Assembly (NCBI RefSeq): GCF_019059575.1
Contig: NW_024882948.1
Location: forward strand, 99,419-163,418
Length of the DNA: 64,000 bases
Direction of reading: 5' to 3'
From: Amphibalanus amphitrite
Lineage: Eukaryota; Arthropoda; Thecostraca; Balanomorpha; Balanidae
Of the stretch, positions 1 through 12,300 are shown one piece after another. Below the pieces are notes generated by a model. It ran no database searches. It was given only the letters and a program-made list of their open reading frames with translations, and was not told the DNA's origin. The position numbers and the translations under genes were made by a program. The stretch's first letter is position 1. Every line of letters begins with the position of its first letter.

Positions 1-232
1 CCTTCCGACTTCCGTCATTTTGCTGTCACAAGAGGCTTGAAATCAACAAGAAGGTCACGAAACAGGCTATGTGGGCACACAGCTGTCAGCCTTTAAGAGT
101 AAATTTGTAAGCAATACTAATATCAGCTCCTAAAATTGACAATTTACCAAAGAGCATTGTTCGCCCGAAACTCTTCTTTAACCGAGATGATTTCATACTT
201 CATATAGCTCATTTAATCGGATAATCTTTGAA

Positions 233-939
233 AACCAGTATAGCGCCTTTTGGGGCGACTAACGGAGCGAGCGAGGGGTTGAGTCTTGCACGTGCGAAAT
301 TTCGAGGGGGCACCTCCAACTGACTCGTGCACGGCACCCTAATGACCGGTTTCTAGCGATGTGCCAAATTTGAGCACAATCGGCCCAGCCGTTCTCGAGA
401 TCTGGGAGCGGCACCCTGCACGTGCGCACGTGCAAAATGGGTCCCAACTGACTTGTGCACGGCACCCTACTAACTGGTCCCTAACCGTGTACCAAATTTG
501 AGCGCCATCGGTCCAGCCGTTCTCGAGATCTGGAAACGACCCCTGCACGTGCGCACGTGCAGCAGCACCCCAACTCTGGCACATGGATATGCAGTGCCTA
601 GTGGGTGCCTACCTACATACCAACTTTCAGCGCAATCGGCCAAGTAGTTACCGAGATATTGCAACAATTACAAAACTGACACCTCTTCGTTTTGCACGTG
701 GCACGTGCATAAGGGGTCACCTATATGCATCGGGAATGGTCCAATACTTGGTAGAAGGAATGAAGCTACCCTACAAAAATTACCGCGTGTAAATCGGTCA
801 AGTGGTTGCTGAGATATAAGCCTCGCAAAAGCGTCCGCACGGCCGGCCGGCCGGCCGGCCGGCCGGCCGGCCGGCCGCTCATACTCAGAAATTTCCGTTA
901 ATCTAAGGAAAGACTTCGCTCGCTTCGCTCGCTCCGTAA
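233..939 (+). repeat. Dispersed CGAGCGAG-end repeat, copy A
   Basis: First of three copies in this window (others at 33328-34072, inverted, and 53328-54208). Its left end reads AACCAGTA, then a GCGCC..GGGGCG stretch, then ACGGAGCGAGCGAG. Its right end is the inverted CTCGCTTCGCTCGCTCCGT type. The left half is made of units about 127 bp apart, each with a CACGTGCGCACGTGCA palindrome and an AATCGGCCCAGCCGTT core. Cores start near 378, 505, 632 and 791. The short minus-strand ORFs here follow the unit structure and are not treated as genes. No known superfamily is assigned, and the exact outer boundaries are uncertain. Confidence 0.75.
841..877. repeat. (GGCC)n microsatellite
   Basis: A perfect run of about nine GGCC units inside the right part of dispersed repeat copy A. 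Copy C carries a shorter GGGCC run at the matching place (about 54120-54138), so the array is a variable part of the family. Confidence 0.9.
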
Positions 940-2135
940 CTACCAGACGTTTTACAGTAACCACTTTATAGCTGATCTCATCGCCATCAAACCAGCATAA
1001 CCCTCTTTACGATACTCGTCTTCTTCATAGCTAACCAATAACGATTCATCAAACGTCCACAAACCGGCCTCAACGGGGCCTCGTATTCATCCCCTGGTAT
1101 CAAAGTGTCCCGCTTCTGACTATAGACCTCTAATCGCTTGACGTGCGACGCCGCCGAAGAACCACCGTCGACGTGCACTCCATCAAGTCGCCGCACTGCG
1201 CGGGACTCCGACTGCGGCGCACTGAGGCGCTTTCATCTCGTCTTTCCCCGCCAGCGCGGCTCTATAGACCCAGTCGCATATTAGCTGATCGTTCGCGACA
1301 CAAAATACCCATCGACCGTTCACGGTGGCGCAGAACGGGCCGCATTCACGCCGGGTTTTAACCGGCGCGGCAGCTGGCGGGCTGATGCCACTCCTCCCCC
1401 CCCCCCCCCCTCCCCCCTCGGCGACAGACACTCGAGTCCGTGTCATGCGGTCTTTGACGACAGCGGCCGGCGCTGAATGGCGATTTGCACCTCAAAACGG
1501 TCGCCACACACTATCCAACCGCTGCTCCACATATCATCCCCTCTCCGCGCCGTCCGGGCCCGATCGTGCGCCAGCCAGGGAGCGTGGAGGGCCAATTTGG
1601 TCACGGTGAGCCCCGGGAGGTACCGCTCTAAGGACACTCGCGGGAGCGACACGCGGCGCGACCCGCGCCGTGCGCCCGACTCGCGGTGTCTCAAGGGCAC
1701 GGCCATTGTGTCTCCGGAGCGGTAATTGGGGGGTTAGCTGGGCTCCCCGCAGCGGACAGACCACAGGAAGTGCCAACGGCGCCAGGTAGGGAGCGTCCCA
1801 GGGGACGCCAGACAGAGAAGAATGCGTCAGCGCTGGAGAATCCGCCGACAAAAACCGGAATGTTGGATGGAATGAAATGGGTTATTAAAAGAAATGCATT
1901 TTAAAATTATGTGCATGTTAGGTGTGCAAGGGTGACTGACATCAAGGGAACGGAGCCACTTTGAACATTATTGCACTAGTTAGGTCATAGAAAATGCGTT
2001 TGTTCAAGGTGTAGAGCCGCAATTGCGGAGCTAATTCGTCACTTTAATCCAAAACTTGAATAAGTAGCCTCCCCCGTCAGCATCAATGTATTTAGCCAAC
2101 AACGGCAATGACCCAACTTCACCGACTCCTGCCGT
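940..2135. other. Gene-free stretch, mostly GC-rich
   Basis: No gene seen. 1140-1800 is CpG-rich, which keeps several short frames open on both strands. There is a run of 15 C at 1396-1410. From 1860 on the sequence turns AT-rich with no recognisable element. Confidence 0.5.
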
Positions 2136-2190
2136 ACCTGACCTGACCTGACCTAGCCTGAGACCTGTGACCCGACCCGTGACCTGACCA
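2136..2190. repeat. CCTGA/CCCGTGA degenerate tandem repeat
   Basis: Three near-exact ACCTG units followed by degenerate GACCTGTGACC-type units. A short low-complexity array. Confidence 0.6.
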
Positions 2191-5100
2191 CTTACACGCT
2201 AGCCGACGCTACGATGATCTAACGTAATTAGCGCCGACACATCACGCAACGAGCAGCCAAAGTGACGGTCCCGCAATACCTGCCATCGACCGTGAGGTTG
2301 TTGGGACAAACAGAAAGGGATAAAAACTCAGCTGGCCCGCGCATGCTGAAGCACCCGATGCGTAAACGTACTGTGAAACGTCTCATTAGACGTGATTGCC
2401 TTATCAGCGGTAATAGCACGCATGACGATTTTAATAAGGCACGAAAGCCCCACGACTGTGTGGTGGCATATATAATTTGAGTGGACCCTTCACCAATAGC
2501 GATCTCTGGATGTTATGCCATCAAACTTCGCAAACTTTTTCGTGACCCTCGCCATTAGAGACAGGAGAGAAGTTGACAAAAACTCGTCACAACTTTTCAA
2601 CTCAATCCACAGTTCGAAAACAGAGGCAATTTTCGAATGGCTTCGGAGCTCGACGCTGAGTCTCGGAGCATTTTCGGAACGACGGAGAAATAACTGAGTC
2701 AGCGAAATATCTTTAATTTCACGAGAAAAAAAGCACATTCCTGCAGATTCGTGAATATAATATATCGTGTAAAATAATAATGTGTTTTATTATACATTGT
2801 TTACTTATTTTATAATTTGTTATGCAAATTCTTGACAGTACCGCAGGGTTGCAGCCCATGCACTTCCGACCAAAATTAATCAAGCGGCTCTCAAGTTTCA
2901 CCGCTCGTAACAAACTGTCCATTCCGCCGGTAAAGGATGGTGATTGGGGAATCCGAGCGCCGTGCCCGCTCTTCCGGCTGCGTAGTTCCATAGTCGCTCA
3001 ACAGATGGCAGGATGAGTATTTTACGGGCGAGCGTCAGGCACCGCGTGACCGCGAAGGCGGCGAAGCGGCCCGGCCAACCAGCACGCGCCCCAGGCCAGT
3101 CGGTACGCCGCGCCGAACGACCGAGCTGAGAGGGTGCCCTGAGGGCTCTGTAGGTACCGCTCCGTTCTGCAAACTGAGAGATGCATACAGCGGCGCACGG
3201 GCGGCGGGGGTGACCGGCGCGGCCGCCGTCGGGGAGGGCAAACACGCCGAATCACAGTCACCGATCTAATCCGCTTACAAGGCGACCGAAATGAGCTCAT
3301 GAATACGAATACGGCGGCCAGCTGGCTGCCGGCATTCTGTGCAAGGTGGCCACGGGAGGGAGCCGACATGAACAGTAAATGGCCGACCGGAAAGGCAGAA
3401 AATACGGCATATCGAGTGTGGCTTAGTTGGGGAAACATTCGCACCGAATACGAATGAAGCGAGTGATGTAGAATCGATACAGAAGTAAATATAAAACTTC
3501 CACTCCACCAATTGCGAACAAAACTACTAAAATTTATACAGTCGCTCTATCTAGTAAACAGTCGCGACGAAATCGCATGAAAGTCACGTATTCGAGGCCC
3601 CACAAGCTGCCAAACGGCCGACCAAACAGTATTTACCGCGGCGGGCGGCGCATTTCGGCCTCTCGCTCCGGACGCCAACAGTGTCCCAGGGGGACGCGGC
3701 TCCGCACTCAGCTCCACACTTCCGACGCGTCGGCAGCGGGCGATCTCGGCACCGGCGAACGGATGAGCAACGATCGGCCCGTCCGCCGGCAGCGACGACG
3801 GGGCGGGAGCGGGCAGAAAAAGACGACAGAGTGGTCACTGAAGGCATGAGAGGCTGGACATTCGGGACTGGGCGCATGGCAAGGTGTCCCGAGCGAAACT
3901 ATGAAAAACTGATAAATATAATGAACCAGGAGAACGGATGGCATTGCGGCTGTCAATTCGCCGTTCCGTGAAATTCGATCGACCGACCTCGGATCAACAT
4001 GTGCATTTCTTATGGTTGTCTCTTTTTAGTTTGAAAAAAATGCAATATATGTAAAATAATATCAAACTGCGGTAATAAAAACAGCAGTCCATATACAGCA
4101 CCACAAACGGCGCGGTGGGTGAGACCGCAGGGGATCTTCACCGACTGCTGCGCCCATCGGTCGTGCCGTTTCATGCCGCCGGGGCACTGTTTATCGCTCC
4201 CAGCGGCCGGCGCAGTGCGGTTCGGGCACAGGGGCCGAGTAAATAGGATTAGTAGAGTGGCTAGGCAGGGCGCAGAAGGGCAAACAGAGGGTCACCTTCG
4301 GACAGAGAAGGGGACGGCCCTGGGACGGCAGCACAGTCCTGACTTCCATGGTCCCAATGAGCAGCAGACCAGAAAAGGGACCCGGCGGACCCGCCCGGGG
4401 AGGGTCAATGATTGGAGATCGGAAAATGAGACTGTCTGCCTGCCGTCGCTGATTGAACCTGGCGGACTGGGGATAGGGAAAGGAGCCAAGCCCGGCCGAA
4501 AGTCAATACTCTCATCAGCGGGCCCAGTGGTCTCTGGCCATTCCCGCGCCGGCCAGGGTAGCACCGGGAACAGTCTCTGTTCTCCCGTGTGAAGCACCAA
4601 TAGTCGTACATTTATACCGTGAGGACGTTAGCGGCCGCAGGCGACACTGCGTCGGCGAGGTCATGTGCAAAAGTTCGGAGGGCAGTGACGGAGAGACTTA
4701 CAGACACGGTGCGCGGTAGGAAGGAAATCTGGCCCAGTTGGAACGGGAAATCGGGCATCGTCGAGTCTGTGGAGGTGGCACCAGGAAGAAAAAGAATGGA
4801 GGCTGGATAAACAGGAGAAAAGGCGAGCCAGAACACCAGGGAATACACCGGTGAGACGAGACGGTCAACAGGTAGCATGAAAGAAGCGCCACCACTACAG
4901 CTCCGGCACGTAGGTAAAGGGGATGAAGATTGGGGAATGGAGATTCAAGGCCGGCGTTGGTTTTCAGTATAGTGGAAGGTACGATTAAATGAGGTAAGGT
5001 GAGATGAAGCAAGAAGTGGGGATGAAAATAGACAAGGTGAGGTGAGTTGCAGGTGAGAAGAGATGAAGTGAGGGTCCAGGCATGATAATAAATCAGGAAT

Positions 5101-5454
5101 AATAAACAAGGAAGAGTTAAATTCAAACTTGTCAGCAGCGCTAGCAGAACAGCTCATTAGAGCACACATTGCACAATGATAGTGCATAGAATCATGCAAC
5201 AGTCCCTCGTTCCGGCTTGCTGCCACCCATTCCGACAGTGAATGGTCATCCTCATCCCCCGTCACTCTCTGTCCGCCACCTTCAATCTCCAGCCTCCCAC
5301 CTCTCGTACCGCCGCGCGTCTCCACCTGAGTTCTCTGCACGGCCGGCCGCCACAGGCTCCGACACTAATGCATGCAGATGGGGGCCCTCGGGCGGCGGCC
5401 GGCACCGCGCGACCGGCGGGAGGCCAGCGCCCCGCCGCGCCGCGCCACCCCCGG
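2191..5454. other. Gene-free mosaic stretch
   Basis: No supported gene. AT-rich parts (2700-2900, 3480-3580, 3960-4100) alternate with CpG-rich parts (3010-3330, 3620-3860, 4100-4560, 5260-5454). 4920-5100 is strongly purine-rich on the plus strand, with repeated GGTGAG and GATGAA words. The longest frames (3022-3444 minus, 4119-4592 plus, 4698-5126 minus) match no family I know and lie in biased sequence. Confidence 0.45.
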
Positions 5455-5477
5455 TGACGTCATCGGCCGTGACGTCA
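5455..5477. promoter_or_regulatory. Pair of CRE-type TGACGTCA sites
   Basis: Two perfect TGACGTCA palindromes at 5455-5462 and 5470-5477, 15 bp start to start, in a CpG-rich island (5340-5520). TGACGTCA is the CREB/ATF binding consensus. Two full sites so close are uncommon by chance, and the island suggests a promoter, but no adjoining gene is identified. Confidence 0.4.
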
Positions 5478-5620
5478 CTGGGGTGGGCTCTGCGCAGTCA
5501 CCTGGCGGAGGGGTGTCTCGGGCTGACACAGCACGGAAGATGCAGTGTTGGACGGGGACAGATTTTCAGGGTAGTGAAGACAGTGCAGTTACTGTGGTAT
5601 ATCGCTCCTCGCGGGAGCCG

Positions 5621-5748
5621 TCTGCATGCATATTATGTTACATAGCGCAAAGCTGGTGCTCAATTTGCATGCATGATAATAGCATAACTGCATGGCTTGT
5701 GCATTAATGCATCGGAGGCAGATAATGCACAGAATTAATGCATTGGCG
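5621..5748. promoter_or_regulatory. Cluster of ATGCAT, octamer and TTAATGCAT words
   Basis: An AT-rich patch just after a CpG island. It holds TGCATGCA at 5624, the POU octamer ATTTGCAT at 5663-5670 running into another TGCATGCAT, the 12-bp palindrome TGCATTAATGCA at 5700-5711, TAATGCAC near 5723, and TTAATGCATT near 5735. Such words bind POU and homeodomain factors in animals. The clustering is visible; the regulatory role is inference. Confidence 0.3.
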
Positions 5749-6954
5749 CGGCGGTAAAATCTCGTCAGGTAATGGAAAACGTTCCGTCAATATCCCAGCC
5801 TTCCCCCGTCCCCGTACCTATACATCAATACCGCTACGCACCTGAAACCGAGTACGATGCAGTGTATAGAGAGCACACTCAGCAATGCGACTCGTGGAAC
5901 CCCATCCTACTCACCGCAACCGCACACAAAGCCGACACCAGCCGAGCATTATCTCAGCCCTCGGGCCGGCTCTCGTAGAGCGCACACCGCGCGCAGAGAG
6001 AGGCTTTCAAAGGAGACACGGGAGACGGAGAGACAGAGACATGGGAGACGGAGACATGGGAGCGGAGTGCGGTGGCCGCCCGTCAACAGGCAGGTAATGG
6101 CGGGGGCGGGGGCGGGGGCGGCCGGAGCGGCGGCGGGCGGCTCACGCACTCGGTCGGTCTTTTCAGTCGGCATCAGCCGCCGTCGCCACCTGCCAGGCGA
6201 GACGGACGGGACGGCGGACGGCCATTGTGGCGCGGCAGAGACGGAGAGTGGCGCGGGGAGACGAGCGGCGGCGCGGGGGAGATGAACGGCGGCGCACCTC
6301 TGCGGCTCGGCTCCTCTCCACCGGGGAAGGGTGGGCGGAGGATCAGGTGCGCCCTGCCCGCCGTCCAGGGAATTAGTCCTGAGCAGCGCGGCACTGGTCA
6401 TTACACGTCATACCTACACTGGATATGAGGCATTTCCGCCTGACTAACAATCTCATATGACTGGGAATAAGTATGATGTAGTCCACCTTCCATTACGTGG
6501 TCAGTATGCGCGACTAATGTGTCCAACGTCCATTGGTGCTCGCAAATACCGATATGATTTATGAAAAAAGACTGAACGCAACAGCTGAGAAAATGCATCG
6601 AAACACATCCAGCGCACTGTTATCGATATCCAACCACCTCGCCCCGTATGGCAACCGAAGCCGAAATATCCCGCGCCTTCTGAGTCGATACGCCTTGAAC
6701 ACCAACGGTCGCGTACTAAATCACTCGACAGCGAACTTCCTCTTACACCTGGAATCCCATTTGGGGTTCCATCGGCGGCAGTCAAGTGTGGTAATTCAAA
6801 TAATTGACCGCCGCCAGAAAATCCTCCGAGGCGGAGACTCGGGACGCAGCTGCGCCCGCCGGCGCTCTAATAGTAGCCGGCCCGGTACGGACCGCGACTC
6901 ACGTCCGTAACCAGATCGCTCAGCTCCCACAATTAGCCGTCACCGGCGCCCACG
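5749..6954. other. Gene-free stretch with CpG-rich core
   Basis: 5940-6390 is very GC-rich, with GGGGGC repeats at 6101-6120, and keeps long frames open on both strands. A CAG|GTAATG splice-donor-like string lies near 6092, but no coding exon can be argued. The rest shows nothing recognisable. Confidence 0.45.
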
Positions 6955-7287
6955 CCACGCAAAACGGCGGGAAACGCCGCTCGAAATACGGCGGGAGTCG
7001 CTAGACGGAAAATGCCGGGAAACGTCAGGCAGAAAACGGTGCGAAACACCACACTGAACACAGCGGGCAACGGCGGTCGGCGGGACGCAAAACTGCCGGA
7101 AACGCTAGGCGGAAAACGGCGAGTAACGCTAGATGGAAAACGGCGGGAAACGCTAGACAGAAAATGGCGGGAAACGCCAGGCAGAAAACAGCGCGAAATG
7201 CTCGACGGAAAATGGCTGGAAACTCCACTCTAACGCCCGACGCAAATAGGCAGGAAACACGAACAGAAAACGGCGGGAAACGTGGGA
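6955..7287 (+). repeat. 24-bp minisatellite (8-residue coding period)
   Basis: Degenerate tandem array with a unit close to CTAGACGGAAAACGGCGGGAAACG. Because 24 is a multiple of three, frames stay open on both strands. The plus frame at 7012-7233 begins with ATG and repeats an eight-residue unit like TLDGKRRE about five times. The minus frame (7025-7546) gives FPAVFRLA-type repeats. I call it a minisatellite. A short repetitive basic protein cannot be excluded but has no family support. Confidence 0.7.
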
Positions 7288-10200
7288 CGACGGCGGCGGT
7301 AGAGTACTGAGGCGCTGACAACGGTCCGATACGCCCGATGACACCGGCAAAGGTCCAGGAGAACGGAAAGGGTTCAAGGTGTTCGGTGGGTAGGCGAAAA
7401 CACGCGCAGAGGGGCGCAAAGACTCGCGTTGGTGTGAGAACGACCCAGCCAGCGACACCGCCACGAACCACTACCGTAAAAGCACACACAAACTCGGCTG
7501 AAGGGCTTTTAGTGCGGCGGCGTGACCGGAAGAGGTTGTGGCGCAAAGGGTGAATTCAAATTCCTGTCAAACAGTTCCCCAATACGGACATCCTCATTCC
7601 TCTACCTGTTCAAGCGAGCGTTCTCCAGCAATCACAATCAAAATGACACTACTTCTAGCACTAGTTAGCACTGGCCCGCTGTCGAAAGCTCAGTCTGTGG
7701 AGTCACTCTGTGAAACGTTTGTTTTTGGATAAAAGCTGGCCATTTGGACGCGCGGAAGGGTAACGAAATGGGCCGGTAGTCCCGACTAGATGATGATACA
7801 GTATCACGTGTTGTTGTTTTCGCCTCAGAGTGGGCGTTGACTGGCCGCAAAAACTGCCCCGCCGGGACTCCGGTCGGAACATCTGGGGCGAATAAATCGC
7901 CATATTTCCAGGTGAAACGCAGCACAGGCGTGCCTATTCCAATACAGGTAGCGGAGTAACAACGCATACTGCGTTATGATGCGTTGTTGTGTTTCGATTA
8001 GACCATCGGCGAATGTTTTTCAAAACAGAGTATACGAGTAGAAGCCAGCTAAGTCCGCCATCTTCGTGGCCAAAATATGGCGAAAGAATCTGCTTTGGAG
8101 CGCCGGCGGCGAGTTTTTATCGACAGCACCTTGGTTTTAGACCTCAGCGCAGCTACTGTGATGACCCATTGTCTTCCTCATCGGAGGCGGATGTTTTATG
8201 AGGCCACTCTCCCACTGTGAAGGTCAAATTTAATTCATCGCCGGTATCAGAGAACGCTTTCGGGCGAAACAGCCAAGCAGAAGCTGTCATAACTGCTATC
8301 GCAGTTCAGTTCTGCCACCGCCTGGTTCTTCCTGTCATGACCCTCGTTACCGAGTGTACCCCATCTGATCCCGTCCACGAGCCACCCTCCAAATACTGAA
8401 CAGAGATAGGTCAGCGCGCTCCTGGAAGAGCGAGGACTCTTTGAACCGTTCCCACACGTAGTCTCCGATAGTGGCGTCTGGACGAGCCAATTTCAAACAA
8501 AGGGCCCTAATGCGGTCCTATGGCATCCAATGGCGCCGCTCGTCCAACTCAGGACCGGTTTTAATCGAGATAATTATCACGTCCCTGCCGGGCCGAGGCG
8601 ACGCGGCGCACTTTGGCTCAGAGTGGTCGCTCGCCGGCCACGACCGGCCCTCTCGGCCTCGGACACATGTCGTTCACGCATCACGGAACACCGGACCGCG
8701 ATGACACTGGACGGTGATAGGCATCGACAAGATTGGCTGGCGTTTTGGAGCGAGCGCCGTCACGGATATGGTGGGGATATGAGGAGATCCCAGCTGACGA
8801 ACTCATGGACGATGGTGGTCTTGGTCTGATGTGGTCACAGCTAATATTTCATAAAAGCTAGGCACGCGTGAAAAACTATTGTTCTCATGGCTCAGTTATT
8901 ATCATAGATTTATCACCTCAGCCAGAGAACGCACAACTCACCTCAGAGAACTTAAGATTTTCCGTACAGCATACTAAGTATCTTTGAGAGCAGAATCACA
9001 GCAATTTGTCTAAGTCGACTAGCTTTAAAATGATACATTTAGCCCATTAGAGCCCTTTCAATCCATACGCCTGAGTAGACACTCATTGCATGCGAATACA
9101 CTCTGCACTCTGCAGTCTGCATTTTTGGAATAAGTCATAGGTGAAAAATCAGCATTCAGCATGCTAGTTTCTTATCTTTCATGCTAGGAAACATACCAAT
9201 GATCTAAGTGGACTGTCACCAGACACCAGGAAAACGGCAATTCACATTCCAGACCGGTCGCGCTGTCTCCCATAAACACAGATTGGAACGCAGGATGATG
9301 TGCTGTAAATGTAAGAAAAGCATGCTCTCCCTTTTCTCCATTTAGAGAGAACGATACAAAGGCATGGCAATTTCTAACAAAACAATCACGTTTCACTATT
9401 CCATTCAGAGTGAAGTTGCAGAATGGCCATTGAAATTTTACAACTGTTGGATACAGTTTTCGGCAAATGCATCACCACCCGTTTCTCCTACAACGAGAGG
9501 AACTATTCTCTGCTCTCCTGGGCGAAATTAGGACCTTGCCGCTGATAAGCTCACTGACATTCAAACACCCCCGTAGTTTTAATTGGACTGTACAACATAA
9601 TGAAGTACGCTCAAGGTCCGTCATAGTTAACGAAACAGTCAGACGCAGGGAGGACATGTCCAGAAAAAGTATGATAATGTCAGTGCGCCGGCCCGTCATA
9701 TTCAAGCGTTTCAAAAACACACCAGCAAACGAGCGCATTTTTCCATTCAAACAGGCCCACAAAACCAGCACGCTGAGTATTCAGCGGGTGGCGGCCGTGA
9801 CTCGAGAAAACACTACGACCACACAGATAGTTCGGTACCACACCCTGGGCCCTGCACACACCACCCTCCAATGCATAACTTGCAATCACAGAGCCATAGG
9901 TCAACTCCCGTCAAGCAGCCTTGACCTCCCCAAACAAAAACCGGTGACACGAGCTAGCGTCTCGCACGCGGCCGCCCAGTCGCCGGCGTACCCGGAGGAA
10001 TAACAAGCCGGGTGACGGACTGTTTTTACCTTGAGCACGCCCCTCTGGGCAACTCTCTCCTTGGACAATCTGCACGCAGCGCGGCAGGGCAGCATTGACA
10101 GGCAGTCGACGATCCGCGCCGCCGGCCCGCCCGACACTGCCACCAGAAAACACGAGTGAAAAAGCCGCGCTGACAAATGCTCAACAATGTTTTTGTTCGA

Positions 10201-12189
10201 AGCCGCTTAGTTTGGCAGGATCGGCACGATCGAGGCATTAGTCTTGGGGTCGAAATCGACGCTGATAACTTGATTCAATTCACTGCCTGTAGCGAGCGGT
10301 GGTACTACACAGGCGGGCAACCAGCCGACGGTGGCGACCAGGGACAAAAACAAAGGTATCAGCAGGGCCGGGAGATAAATGTGAAGATTGTGTAAGATCT
10401 TCAACATATAGCTATGGGATTTCCTTATCTTATGGAAGTAAAAAAAAACTAGAAACAACTCTGCGTACAGCGAAAAAGCTAAGGAAAATAATTTATGATG
10501 AATAATACCTAATGAATAACAATTTGCCGATACCGATCAGTCCTATTCCACCTGGCATAGCAAGAATTGGTATGATCATTGATCTTCAATTTCAAAACAA
10601 GCCCAAGAGTTATGATCTAGCCATCCAAAGATTCACAGGCACCTCGTTACACCTCCCAGTTTCCCAGCTTGCGGTGACCGCTCATTGACCCCTCGCCATC
10701 TACCGCGCACCAAACACCACCCTTGCAGTGACATCTCACCATCTCCCACCCAGTGACAGCACACAGAGCGCCGAGCGCCCACGCCCCAAACCTCAGACAA
10801 ATACGACCCGCCACCCATCTATACGGGTTAGCGGGTCACCGGTCATAGATCCGGCTTAGGGCCGTGAATCGGCTCTAAACCAGCACGGGCTCACGCGTAG
10901 GAGGAGCAAACGGGTCAAGGGGTCATAAGTGGGAGAGTCATGGAGAAAAGGCCGTCCAGTATCCTCACAGGTAGGCATTCTCCTTCAAGCCCTTCAGCTC
11001 CACCTTAGGTACCCTTTAGACCCTTCAGCTCTCCATTAGGCCCGATTGGATGTCGTATCAGCCATTTAGCCGTCAGATATCGAACGGATACTAGTAACGC
11101 ACAACACCTGATCTGACAGACTTTACTGTATTGGTGTATGGTCCAAGTACAGTGTAAACAAAGCCCAACCTCATCCCTGAAGCTCTCGTCCAGCCCTGAA
11201 CGCTCCCACCCCGGTACCGGGCCCACCCCACTCCCCCTAACGACCTGACCGACCCAGCAGTGAGAGCTGGCCGAACACAGCTAATGAGACCTGTCAACGA
11301 GACAATCACCGTGCACCGGCCGGCACCTCAGTGCAATTAGTGCACAGCTCAGCAGTCACAGTGACTAGTGCATGTCTCACTCACACACTGTGCACTGGGG
11401 GGGGGGCTAACGACCGGTGCAAAGGACGAAGATCTGCCAGGTGAGGAGGGCGGGGCGAGAGGAGTCCAACAGTCGCGAGCTTCTCACAGTGGACATCTCA
11501 GGTCACGTCTAGTGGCCACAGCTGTACCGCTTACCGCAGCCACACACGGGAGGGCCGAGTCGCGACTCTTCCCACGCCTTGCTGACCGGAGTTTCACAAC
11601 GTGAGGCGGCCGCACTACGTGTCTGAAGGGCAGCGGGCTGATCTGAGCTCTCCGTGCCTGACCGCCGTTTGTCCAGACTCCGTGGTTATCCACGGCCCAC
11701 GCCGGCAGCTGTGCCTGTTCGCACTGGACCTATCTTCAGACACCATCAGCCTATCCTCACTTCAGACAGGATAGAACGTACCTACTCAGACGAACATCCA
11801 GCCACCATGTCTACACGCCTGAAGTGCTGTTACATCCACTTAAGATACAACATACCATTTCTGATTCCGCATTCATGTTATATGTGTAGCCCACTTAGTG
11901 AGTATTCTGTCGGCAGAAGCTGGTAAGAAGGCACATAGACGATCGAGTATGTATCTAAGCGCTTCCGGGGACCGTAGGAAAGCGATGATGACCCGCTATT
12001 CAGCCGGGCTAACGGTCATCTGTGCGCCTTGTCGGGCTCATCAGAAGCTCGGGTAGATAAGAGGCTGGCACGGAAACGGGACATTGATGCTATGTCTGAA
12101 CGCGATAGCCTCCTGGCTAAATCGGGGCCGCAAGATTTGCTTTGAAGGCGAGTGCTGCGGAAAATCAGGAATGACTGTTTCTGGAAAGG
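7288..12189. other. Gene-free stretch
   Basis: No element or gene recognised in about 4.9 kb. 8460-8800 and 9950-10190 are moderately GC-rich. 8840-9450 and 10380-10620 are AT-rich. A G9 run lies at 11398-11406. The frame at 9467-10003 (178 residues) and its minus-strand shadows have no recognisable domain. Confidence 0.45.
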
Positions 12190-12300
12190 GCGGCGGATGG
12201 TGGACAGTGGACGGGGGGTGGACGGTGGACGGTGGGTGGTGTGCGGTGGACGCGTAGTGCGCAGTAAAGGTGGTAGTGGACGGTGGACGGTGGGTGGCGA
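12190..12300. repeat. GGTGGACGGTGGACGG degenerate array
   Basis: Plus strand reads repeated GGTGGAC/GGACGGTGG units with decayed spacers. The same motif in reverse complement recurs at 15230-15420, with relatives at 31857-31983 and 46394-46455. A simple-repeat family, not a gene. Confidence 0.7.

Noticed and set aside
9901-10176. Minus frame ending at an AAG|GTAAAA donor-like site
   Set aside because: It begins with TTG, not ATG, the composition follows GC bias, and the donor is weak.
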